This document shows, piece after piece, positions 34,602 through 43,943 of a stretch of DNA of 64,000 nt. The stretch spans positions 462,369-526,368 of the forward strand of contig JAJOZX010003319.1 of the NCBI GenBank assembly GCA_023014485.1. Direction: 5' to 3'. The translations under genes and the position numbers were made by a program. The notes under the pieces are model-generated. The model ran no database searches. It saw only the letters and a list, made by a program, of their open reading frames with translations, and was not told where the DNA came from. The first letter of the stretch is position 1. Each line of letters begins with the position of its first letter. The DNA is from Bathynomus jamesi. Taxonomy: Eukaryota; Arthropoda; Malacostraca; Isopoda; Cirolanidae.

Positions 34602-34758
34602 TTCAGAATCTGAGTTCTTCCGCTTTCATTTGGTTAATTAATAATTATTTGAGTTTCCTTTTAAGTACATAATTTTCCGCTGAAATGACGATCGCTTTTC
34701 ACTCTTTTTAACATGGCGCTCTCTCTTCTCTAAACGAATAGGTTTTCCCGTTTTCAAG

Positions 34759-35011
34759 CTGCCCTCGTTCTACCGGTATACTGGAAGAACGCCGGAAGCG
34801 AAACCGGATCTTCATAGACCCGGTAACGGAAGTCCCGCGATTGGAGCAGTGGTTCGCCCAAAATACTCACCCCAATTACGCTTTAATTCTACAATACACA
34901 GATGAGCTAAACCGGCCTTATAGGCAATACCCCAAATTAAAGCCCCGAAATATTCAGTTATGGTTCAAAAATCGAAGAGCTAAATGTAAACGCCTCGCAA
35001 ATCCTATGTAA
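34759..35011 (+). CDS. Terminal exon encoding a K50 homeodomain (dve/SATB-like)
   Basis: The open frame runs from an in-frame stop at 34739 to TAA at 35009-35011. The best acceptor is TTTTCCCGTTTTCAAG (ends 34758), leaving one base before the first full codon; a weaker AG at 34740-34741 is the alternative. The peptide contains RRKRNRIFIDPVTEVPRLEQ, then WFAQNTHPNYALILQYTDEL, and helix 3 IQLWFKNRRAKCKRL followed by ANPM and stop. WFKNRRAK gives the invariant W48, F49, N51, R53 and a Lys at position 50. The WFxxN-HP segment, the extended loop before helix 3 and WFKN recall the defective-proventriculus/SATB group, from memory only. It is GC-richer than its flanks, with no stop or frameshift. Upstream exons lie outside or were not found. 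It is probably a different gene from the BTB exon. Confidence 0.75.
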
Positions 35012-36223
35012 TTGTTTGTTTAGAACTGTGGGTAAGTATAGAAGTTAAACAATTGTATTTTAAGTTTGGTTTGTGAAATTCTGTACAAAATATAATTAAT
35101 CAGTTTCAATTCAGTTTATTATAATAAGTATATAAAAAAAAAAACTTTGTTCATTCTTTCAATAATGAAGATATTCAGAAAATTATTTTTGCACTTTATG
35201 CGTATATATATTTTTTAATCGGTATTTATAATGTAACTTCAATGGATGTTGTCATGAGATTAAATGATGGCTTAAAACCACGGATAACTAAGACCCCCTC
35301 CCCCACCAATATTTTCCAGGACTAATTTATACCAGTGAAAATGGTTTGGAAAAACAGTCGTGTAAAGTACAGAATAAGGTTTTTTTGTGTTGGATACACA
35401 GAGCAATTTTATATTAACTATCAGATTGGATATGAAGAATTCATTAATGTTTTTATTATACTATTATTGTAGTTAAATAGAGAGAGTTGAATAAAAAGTT
35501 CACTTTCCGACTTTGGTACTTCGATGTCAAAGCTTTTGAAGTACTTGTGCAATGTCTGTGTTACAACTTTAATAATAATAGCTTATAATTAGTTTAGTAT
35601 TGCTTATCTGGACCATGTACAAAGTTTGTATCGTCTTTTCTAGTCATTCTTGTCGTATTAGGTCTAATGTGACCACTATTGTCATTTTATTTTCTTTCAA
35701 ATGCGAGGAAGGGCACAGCCAGAAATGGTTTGTTTGCTGAAACTCTCCTAACGTTTCTTAATTTTCTGAAAGGTGTAAATAATGATAAAAAAAAAAAATT
35801 CAGCGCCAAAATGGAATACAATATAACCAATAATAAATGTTTTGTTTCTGAATAATTTCTAAAAACATGACATTGTTGATGAATTTGCAGTTACCAAAGC
35901 TAGAAAAGTACACATCTGACGCAGTTTTGAAGTAAGTAGTAAGAAGTTTTCATCTAAGTAGCGTGTATGTGCACACACTTTTCATTTTTTTTTTTTTGTT
36001 GGGTCGGGTGGGCGCGCTTGGTGAGCTTCGCACGGGCGCAGAAACGTCAAGCTACGGCACTGCCCTCCGTTCATTCATATGACCTTAAATGTTTCTAAAC
36101 AACCCCATCAGACAAAGGAACGAACCATTCCTCGCTGGGAAAGTAGTTTCTTTTCGATTGAACAACTGTATACTTACAATTTCTCAAGTTTTGTGTCAAA
36201 TATAATGCGAAAGTGTTGATAAG
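35012..36223. other. 3' UTR and downstream non-coding DNA of the homeodomain exon
   Basis: AT-rich. AATAAA-like signals are common, so I cannot pick a polyadenylation site. No further gene recognised. Confidence 0.45.
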
Positions 36224-36225
36224 TA

Positions 36226-36654
36226 CCGTATATTGGGGCGTATAAGTCGGTATTTTAAGCTTAAAATTATGCCCCTAAAGTAGGGAGTCGAATTATAGGC
36301 CTCGTCTAAAAAATTAACCTTCCACTTTTCATTTTAACTTGTATTTAAAGACAGGTCTACCTGTCATAGGTCCTCAGTTCCGCATTAGCTCGCTTTTGGT
36401 CAACATCTGAATTGGATCCATATGACGAAGCACTCGCAAATGTATCTCAGGATGTATATAATGAACTTATGTCAGATGATGATTATGAAGGATTCGATAA
36501 CTAATTTTTACAAGGTTTTTACAAAGTTTTACTTTTTATGTTGGCAAGTTGGTGGTCGACTTAAACACCCAGAATAGGCTAAAATCTAAATCTGAAATTG
36601 AAAGTTAGGGGATTGACTAATCTGGACCGTAGACTTATACGTCCCAATATACGG
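36226..36654. mobile_element. TA-flanked DNA MITE, 429 bp
   Basis: Inverted ends CCGTATATTGGGGCGTATAA and, reversed, CCGTATATTGGGACGTATAA, flanked by TA (36224-36225 and 36655-36656). A short + strand frame at 36405-36503 ends DVYNELMSDDDYEGFDN and a stop, an acidic transposase-like C-terminus. Tc1/mariner/pogo-type by target site. Confidence 0.75.
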
Positions 36655-36656
36655 TA

Positions 36657-37089
36657 TTAAGATAATAAGTATTACATTTTCTCTACTTGTATTTCTTTTT
36701 ATTATTTGCAAGTTGAACTAAAATGAATGAACATAATTGAAAGTTCAAATTGTTTCAACAAATAAAAAGTTCATCTTTATTTTTTTCAAAACATAAATTC
36801 TTCTGTGATTTTATTGTAATTTATAAATTACTTAAAAGTATGGAACAGAGAGAAGTGGCACAGTGCTAAAGCTTTAAATTCTTCATCTTCAAAATATTTA
36901 TAAGATTTGTGTTTATTAAACTCAAAATTTATCTACAATACTCATTGTTGAATTGGTCTTCTTGACAACCTGTTTTCAAAAATCTTTGGTTCGGGAGGCT
37001 GATTTTAATTCCACATTATTTCATCACTGCCTGTTCTTGGTTTTATTTAGGGAAACCGTTGCTTGGTATTTCCATCAGGGTATGAAATT
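36657..37089. other. Non-coding DNA
   Basis: AT-rich, nothing recognised. Confidence 0.5.
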
Positions 37090-37129
37090 CCAAACCCCGC
37101 CTATATATATATATATATATACACATATA

Positions 37130-37527
37130 CAGGGTGTCCCATAAGTCTGGAACCATAGGGTAAAATAAGTAATTCATGTTTTTCCGTTTATGCAATTGCC
37201 CATGATGTCTTTGAGTAAGGAAGAACGCATCCAGGTAATTCTGCTCGTAGGAAATCGGAGTCAGAGGGAGGTCGCTGAGGAATTTAACAGATTGCATCCG
37301 GACCGCGTGCCGATAACACACAGCTGTGTCGGCAAACATGTAGCAAAGTTCAGGGAAACAGGATCCATAGGAGATAAACCACGTAGTGGACCTCCAAGGA
37401 CATCCACCGACGATGACACAGCCGCTACCATCCTCGCTCATTTCACAAACAGTCCCCAAAAGTCTCTTCGGCTTTTTTATTGCCGTTTTTATCATTTTGC
37501 CCTATGGTTCCAGACTTACGGGACACC

Positions 37528-37530
<3 letters not shown>
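37130..37530 (+). mobile_element. mariner-type element reduced to its DNA-binding domain
   Basis: TIRs start CAGGGTGTCCCATAAGTCTG and differ at one base between sides over about 31 bp. Both flanks are (TA)n arrays, so the TA target is inside a microsatellite. The 401-bp interior retains the N-terminal transposase region. Confidence 0.9.
37202..37470 (+). pseudogene. mariner transposase N-terminal helix-turn-helix fragment
   Basis: MSLSKEERIQVILLVGNRSQ then REVAEEFNRLHPDRVPIT, VGKHVAKFRETGSIGDKPRS and GPPRTST: a DNA-binding helix-turn-helix plus GRP-like linker. The catalytic half is absent; the frame then runs into the right TIR. It could in principle encode a DNA-binding domain only. Confidence 0.75.

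Positions 37531-37568
<38 letters not shown>
37531..37568. repeat. (TA)n microsatellite between two elements
   Basis: Short TA array separating the 37130-37530 element from the next MITE. Similar TA arrays lie at 37102-37129 and 37822-37880. Confidence 0.9.
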
Positions 37569-37573
<5 letters not shown>

Positions 37574-37821
37574 CGGTTGCCCAGAAAAAAGTAAGCTATT
37601 GCTTTTAAGATTTTATTTCAGTTTTATTTTTGAAAAATGTGCAACAAAGATAGAGTATATTAAAAAGAAATGTTATAAAGACATATAGAAGTGCTACATA
37701 AAAAGCAAATTATTTATTTAAATCGTTATAAAAGCTATAAAAGCAAGCAAATCTTGACAATAGTAAATATAATAGTCGATAAAAGCAATAGTTTACTTTT
37801 TTCTGGGCAACCCGGTGTGTG
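37569..37821. mobile_element. Tc1/mariner-type MITE, 253 bp
   Basis: Inverted ends read CACACCGGTTGCCCAG then AAAAAAGTAAGCTATTGC, paired with the right end ending at 37821, about 40 bp with few mismatches, flanked by TA. No coding sequence. It also sits in a TA array. Confidence 0.85.
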
Positions 37822-37829
37822 TATATATA

Positions 37830-37880
<51 letters not shown>
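37822..37880. repeat. (TA)n microsatellite
   Basis: Nearly pure TA array joining the MITE to the Tc1 element. Confidence 0.9.
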
Positions 37881-37883
<3 letters not shown>

Positions 37884-39288
37884 CACAAAAAAATCCGGCG
37901 CCACCCTATTCACAACATTATTTACATGATACATTGCCTTAACATTATCATTATCATAAATAAAAAAAAAAATATGGCTTTGATACTTGCATATTAATAT
38001 TTTGTCATGTTGCCTCGAGCCTTGATGACCATATGCAACCTTTAGGACATAGAATCGGCAAGTTTCTGGAAGTATTCTAAGTAGTCCGTGTCTGATAGCC
38101 ACATTTTCAGTATTTCATTCCTGAGTTTCGGAATAGATATTGTATCACATTTGGCAAGCTTATTCTTAATATAATTCCAACAGTTCTCTATTGGATTTAA
38201 GTTAGGTGAGTTACAAGGCCATTCAAGAAGTTCAATGTTGTTGTCACCAAACCATTTTTTGAATTTTTTGCAGTGTGACACGGTGCATTGTCCTACATAA
38301 AAATGTTGCATCCATGGATCTCATAGAAACCCAATAAATGGCCTACTAAAACTTTATACCGATCAGCATTCACTGTATTATTCTTATGAAGGAAATACAA
38401 ATCCCACGATCCACCTTTCCACTAAAACATCCCCACACCATTACTGACTCTGAATGTTTCACCGTTTCTACAGTGAACTTTGGGGTGTACCTGCTGATGT
38501 TACTTGGTCGTCGTACCCTTCCATTACGTGTTGTAATGCATTTAAATGAACTTTCGTTACTAAACATTACCTTCCTCCTTTGCTCTCATGTCCAGTTCTT
38601 TTATTTCTTTGCAAATGCTAACCGTTTTGCACTTTTGCACGCATTTGCTTCGTAGCAGAGGTTTCCGTGGAGCTGCTCGTGAGGGAAGGTCCAGTTCTTT
38701 CTGCAGCCTGTGCTGCACAGTTTGTTCAGAGACATTTGCGAGGATTTGGGGGTGATTTTTCTTAATTTGTGCAGCAGAAATAGATGGTTTTATTAATACT
38801 TTACACTTTAATAGTCAGTAGCCCTAGATGTCTCCCTTGGTCAGCCAGAGCCAGCTTTTCTAGGAGGAACAATATTAGGAGGGAGGCCTCGGGCTGCAGC
38901 AACAAGTGAACGGATGGTGGAAGGTGCACCACCTGTTCGTTTAGATATTTCACATGTATGCACATTTTCTCGTTTCCACGCAAAAGTACGTGCTTTCTCC
39001 TCCACGGTAAGCATCAGAGGGCCCATAATGAATTGTTGATATAAAAATTATAAGTACTTTCTTTCAGGACACAAAAATAAAATCCACACAGAAGCCCAAA
39101 AATAACGTCCTCCCACTCCACTCACTAATGGGTAACTGAGGCTCTAGTTCACTCACATGTCATACCAGACTCATGCCCAGTTGCCAGACGTACGGAAGTT
39201 TGACTGGTGAAAATAATGGTTTTCAACGCAAATAAAAATCGACGCGCATAAGCACTGAAATCAAGGGAACCGCCGGATTTTTTTTGCG
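37884..39288 (-). mobile_element. Tc1-like element, near full length, decayed
   Basis: Left end CACAAAAAAATCCGGCG, right end reversed CGCAAAAAAAATCCGGCGG. The left flank is a TA array and the right flank a GT array. It carries one transposase on the - strand. Confidence 0.8.
38042..39026 (-). pseudogene. Tc1 transposase, inactivated
   Basis: Starts MGPLMLTVEEKARTFAW at 39026, with a first helix-turn-helix (CEISKRTGGAPSTIRSL). The catalytic region follows in broken frames: MFSNESSFKCI (38567; the family normally has Asp where this copy has Asn), MVWGCFSGKVDRG, then FYVGQCTVSHCKKFKKWF and WPCNSPNLNPIENCWNYIK (38311 frame; Asn where SPD is usual, Glu kept). The reading frame changes near 38320, with further stops near 38800. 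Two catalytic Asp positions are substituted and the frame is broken, so it cannot be active. Confidence 0.82.
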
Positions 39289-39310
39289 GTGTGTGTGTGT
39301 GTGTGTGTGT

Positions 39311-39402
<92 letters not shown>
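39289..39402. repeat. (GT)n microsatellite, ~115 bp
   Basis: Almost uninterrupted GT run abutting the right end of the Tc1 element. Confidence 0.95.
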
Positions 39403-39407
<5 letters not shown>

Positions 39408-39680
39408 CATTATTGTATATAAATATTTTTAAATTATTGAGCAGTTAATGTTTAGTTACGGTACATTAAATGATGAGAGATATCATGATGTGTGTAGTAT
39501 ATTTCTAGTAATTTTTTATATATAAATTTAATTTAATTTACTTTGTCTATTTGTTTCCAGTCGTAAATAATAATAATAATAATCGGAGATTGTTTTTCTT
39601 TTTACTAACATTGCAGGTAATGTTTAAAATTGTCGACTTTTCTGAACTCGAGCTTCAGTTCTGTGACATCATATAAAAAA

Positions 39681-39850
39681 AAGCCAGCGTCCGTAGCTCA
39701 ATGGTTAAGACCGCTTCCTTATGAATATAAGCGAAGTGAAGACACTGAGGTCGGGGGTTCGACTCTCGATGATGCTGGTCTTAATAGTAGGGGAGTTAGC
39801 GCAAAGGGCCACATTAGTTTGACTTGAGCAGTGTACCAATTTCCGGCCTT
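39681..39850 (+). mobile_element. tRNA-derived SINE
   Basis: The head reads GTCCGTAGCTCAATGGTTAA (A box) and, about 50 bp later, GGGGGTTCGACTCTCG (B box), followed by a non-tRNA body. The arms cannot fold as a normal cloverleaf, so it is a SINE head rather than a tRNA gene. The 3' end is not defined. Confidence 0.65.
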
Positions 39851-39875
39851 TGCACTCATCATATAATCAAGAGAC

Positions 39876-40445
39876 AAATGCGGGTATATATCGCTATCCG
39901 AATGGTTTACGTTCGGTTACTTTCCTTAGGATTGTGATTTTTCGGATAGCGAACGGGAGAACCCATGTATTAAGGGGGTTTGCGTCAATTGGGGACTTCC
40001 AGTATCAGACTGGACACTAGACAGTGGCATGCCACGCTGACTTTAGCCCTCAATCCACAGCATCAACAAACGCTCCATATTTTCCATAACCTGGTCTCTC
40101 GAGCTTGTTAGTCTGCTGGCACCCCTGGCCCTCACACACACGGCGCTTTCCTTAATCGTTGATGCATTTTTTTCCTTATTGTTTCCACTGGTGAAGCTGG
40201 TAATCCAACGGCATGTCCGATTTTTGTAGGTCCTTCACCACGTTCATGCCGCTTAATAATTTCTAATTTCACTTCCAGGGTGACAGCCTTGCGCGATCTC
40301 TTGGCACGGAGGGTGTACTTCGCGAGTCAGAAGATTCGGATAAGCGAGGGTTGCGTTCGGTTACTAAACATTGGGTGTCAATATAGGATATTCGGATAAG
40401 CGGAAATTCGATTATCGAACATTCGAATAGCGAGGGATACCGCTG
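39876..40445 (-). mobile_element. Tigger/pogo-like element, internally deleted
   Basis: The right end reversed reads CAGCGGTATCCCTCGCTATT next to TA; the left end near 39881 has a matching GGTATATATCGCTATCCGAA. On the - strand (40330-40140) a frame reads KRSRKAVTLEVKLEIIKRHE then GEGPTKIGHAVGLPASPVET, the CENP-B/pogo N-terminal helix-turn-helix. A second short frame near 40100 has QVMENMERLLMLWIE. The DDE core is missing. Confidence 0.75.
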
Positions 40446-41136
40446 TATATTTGTGTATAGTTTCTCTATACGAGCCAGGGTAATTTAAGGTTAGAACGCC
40501 ATGTTAACTTGAAGTGGGTTAGAGTTGGGCTCGGATTTAAGATTTCTGCTATTAAGGGTCATTTCTGGGTCTTCCTCAGTGAAAAAGGGTGGGTGCAAAA
40601 GGGGCATGCTCCCCTGGACTCCCCTGCTTTCCCTCTAAAAAGTATTCATTAGGCGTTACTAAAGGACCACCACCTCCGTCGCACGTTCCCGACTCCTTTT
40701 GCCTTCTCAGCTCCGCTCTTACTCTTCCTCTTCTGTGGGTGACTACGTTTGTACCGAAGGCCTCCCTCTTCTTCTTTCTCTGTCGGACTATTCTTCCCGC
40801 CATTTAATTGTGTCCAGCAGTTTGGATCTCTCTCTCTCTCTCTCTCCTCGCCGTTTCCTGTAACCTTTTTCCCTTTCCTTCCGTCTCTTCTTTAAGTACC
40901 CCTTCTCTAATTTTCTTCCCTAATTTTGCCTTCTTCCCTTATCCTTGTGTTGTCGGCGCAAAATTACCCTGGCAGTGGAAGTGCCGGGGAAACTGCTATG
41001 CCTTCCTTATTAGGGACCACCATACCATCTTATATACCCTGGGCCCTCCAACTCTTCCCGTTGGCCTTGAGTATCCTGTTTGTTCATACCATAAAAAAAA
41101 TAGATTAATAATAAAATAACTAAAAAAAACTCTAGA
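40446..41136. other. Non-coding DNA, locally GC- and CT-rich
   Basis: Contains a (CT)n tract at 40829-40848 and proline/serine-rich chance ORFs on the + strand. No homology recognised. Confidence 0.45.
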
Positions 41137-41232
41137 GTTCACAGTGGTGAAAAACCTTTTAAATGTATGTCTTGTTCTTTCAGTTCAGCAAATAGTCCTC
41201 GCCTTAAAAAACATTTAAGAATTCACTGGTGA
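41137..41232 (+). pseudogene. C2H2 zinc-finger fragment
   Basis: [20 protein letters not shown] then [11 protein letters not shown] and TGA. It has the HSGEKPF linker and one complete finger with C-x2-C-x12-H-x3-H spacing. After the last His the sequence TGGTGA looks like a further TGE linker that has lost a base, so the stop may be a mutation. It may be a terminal finger exon, but the upstream acceptor (CTCTAG) lacks a pyrimidine tract and the phase does not fit the BTB exon. Likely a relic of a larger finger array. Confidence 0.6.
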
Positions 41233-41700
41233 CTTGGTATCATTCCTCCTATTCATGATGGCGATGAATCTGTTAAGGGATCTAATTGATAATTTAGGAA
41301 ATAGATACAGAACAAATCCAAGGCAACCGGAAACCCTGAACGTGCCTCATTTTATCTGTATGGGTGGCCTAAAATTGTATGCCCCAAATAAAGAAGAATC
41401 GATTAGGCGAGTGAAAGTGATGAAAATATTTGGGGATGACGTCTGCATAGAATTAAGGATGAATAATTTACAATAACCGTGAAAAGAGGCAGACGAGTCG
41501 AAGATGAAAACATAATAGTAAATGACTCTAAAAATAAAAGAGCTTGAACAGAAAAGCGCGCGCAAATATTTAGGAATAGAGGAATCAAAGAAACTAAGTA
41601 AAAATGCTAACAGCCAGGAAGCTCATTTCCCCACCATGTCGGAGTGAGTGTGCCGCATGGGTCACCTTTAGTCCCCGGCATTAATAGGGTAAGCAGCCAA
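41233..41700. other. Non-coding DNA
   Basis: An 80-codon chance frame at 41234-41476 has no recognisable domain. Confidence 0.4.
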
Positions 41701-41701
41701 C

Positions 41702-41790
41702 TCACCCAACCCAAAAGCCAGCTAGTGGGAGCGAACTAGAAGCTTTACCGCCCAGAGCCCGAAGGTGTAACCACTGAGCTACCGAGCGCT
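41702..41790 (-). mobile_element. tRNA-derived SINE fragment
   Basis: Reversed, it reads GCGCTCGGTAGCTCAGTGGT with an A-box-like core, then a CTAGTTCGCTCCCAC B-box-like segment. It is too degenerate for a tRNA gene. Confidence 0.5.
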
Positions 41791-42480
41791 TAGAAACTAA
41801 GTAAATAATTTATAAGAAGTTAATATTGGTTTCAATTAAACAGGAATAAAAGAACCGATAAACACATTGGCAATCCCAGTAATCTCTTGTAGTTGTGGCA
41901 TAACAGATTGGTGTCAAGGAGAGAGAAATAAGTTAAATACCAATACAAGAAGACTACTGCATACGCACAAAGTCGTGTACGAAAATCGATGTACACCAAG
42001 GATTTTTCTCTCTCATAAAGAAGGGGCATTGAATTAGATAATATAGCTAGACCAAGCTTAGAAAGCAGTAATAATAGAGACAGAGTGACAATCCAATAAT
42101 GAACTGGATTCAGAACATACATACATTACCAAAATCTAATTTCCCTACAAATTTGGGTGAGAATGCAGAAACAACCTGGATATAAAGTACATAAGTTAAT
42201 GAAGATGGGAAAAGATAGAAACTAAAGCGTACACATCCATCCACATAACCCTCCGAGTGGCCTAGCACCCCCGACCTACATGGCCAAATTCCACTCCTGC
42301 AGCATTTCATATACCATTCGTGGCGGCGCTTCCAAGCCTCGTCAAAAATAAGAGAGGAAGAGTTCCAAACTTGCATACCTCTAATAAACCACCTCTGTTC
42401 TAACCTACTTGCATCCACTTCTCGTGCATCACCCAGCTCAAGTCCACGCTTCCTCGCACAATCGTTCGCCATGTCCAACC
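41790..42480. other. Non-coding DNA
   Basis: A 122-codon - strand ORF (42110-42478) overlaps the edge of an RTE-like fossil, and I could not match it to a domain. Confidence 0.4.
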
Positions 42481-42900
42481 ATAATCATCTGCCTTCCTCT
42501 CCTCCTCCTACTTTCGCAAAAACACTTATGCATTCTTTCCACGATTGTCATGTTCCATTCTTTTAACATGCCCAAACAACCTTAGCACTCGTTCCTCAAT
42601 TTTCACTTCCACCGACTTCTGAACATCACATCCGTCCAGCACCACACGATTTCTCACGGTATCAGCCTGCCACATGCCACACGATTTCTCACGATATCAG
42701 CCTGCCACATGCCACACTTCTCAGGTTATCTATCTCAGTCTCTTACTAGCAACTTCTCCCTTTTATGTCGTCAATGTTTTACATTCATACAAAAGTATCT
42801 GTACTAACATACCTTCACGTAAACGTTCCGCAGCATCTTTATCCAGTGTCTTTCTGCTTTCTCACAAACTTTTCAACGCACCTACTACCTTTCTTCCTTG
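42480..42900 (-). pseudogene. RTE-like LINE C-terminal fossil
   Basis: On the - strand VLRLFGHVKRMEHDNRGKNA (near 42590-42530) resembles the LRWFGHVxRM motif at the end of many LINE polyproteins of RTE type, preceded by a decayed segment near 42860-42740. Stops are frequent. Confidence 0.5.
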
Positions 42901-43838
42901 ATTCATTCTACTATTAGTAGAATGAAGTGTTTGTTTGTTTGTTTGTTTGTTTGTATTTATTAACTTCGGCATTTGTATGTTCAATGCACATCCCGTATGC
43001 ATCTGTATACATCCCATATATATGCTCTAGTGCTCTACCACCTCTAGTGTGTCACCATTCACCATCACATTGTAATATGGTCGTTGACCCGTTTTTATAT
43101 TGTGTAAATATTTCATATTGTATGACAAAAATTCTTTTATTGTGAAGACTTAGCTTTTGACATTCATTTATTTTGAACTTGTACATTTGTGTTGAGCACA
43201 TTGGGGCTAAATTTGATTAGTTGACGGCCATAATGTCTCGTGGAAAAAAAACTGTCCATTGTAAAAACGTCCCAAGGCAGGTCGATAACGGCCCACAGTA
43301 GGTGGAAACCGGCCACGTATTATATTGAATAAGTGCAATATTGCAAGTAAGATAGGGTCCTAACCAGACTCAACCTAACCAAACGAGTACCTATGAGGTA
43401 ATATCGTTGGTTTTATACAATTCAAAAATAACTACATGATCAATTAACATTTTCATATACTCATTATCTACTTGGTTTTATTTTTATCTGATGGGCCGTT
43501 ATGGTAACCTTCCATTTGATAAACTCTTAACCAAAATATTTGCTGGTTTTACAGCTATTTTAAAACACTAAATGGCAATGAGACGATTGCCAGTGTTACA
43601 AATGCAGCTTTCCCGGTCAGACTATCTTTTGCAATATGATGATAAAAACCCACTCTAATAGACAGAGTTTATTTCCACAACAGTTTCGATGCCCGCTAGC
43701 ATCCTCTTCGGGTGGATACAGAAAAACGAATGAACCAAAAATGAGAGGGAAAACAGTCCAGGGACCATTAAGAAATTCGCACCTACAGTAGGTTAGATCC
43801 TGTTCTCCCGACACTGGAAGGGCATTTTTATTAAAGGG
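42871..43838. other. Non-coding DNA with (GTTT)n
   Basis: A GTTT repeat lies at 42930-42954. At 43640-43740 the - strand frame includes PPEEDASGHRNCCGNKLCLL, a segment I associate with a repeat family but cannot name. Confidence 0.4.
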
Positions 43839-43943
43839 TGTTAGAAAATCTAGAAGAGGAAGAGCCATTGTTGTCCCAATGCGATATGATGACTAAGCTG
43901 ATTGATGCAGCATTGCTTGTATATATTAAGTTAAGGTGTGTAT

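Noticed and set aside
37691..38102. ORFs rich in Tyr-Ile
   Set aside because: Translations of TA microsatellites.
39681..39778. tRNA gene on the + strand
   Set aside because: A and B boxes are present, but acceptor and anticodon arms do not pair and a non-tRNA tail follows; called a SINE.
42110..42478. 122-codon - strand gene
   Set aside because: No domain, overlaps repeat DNA and lacks splice or codon support.
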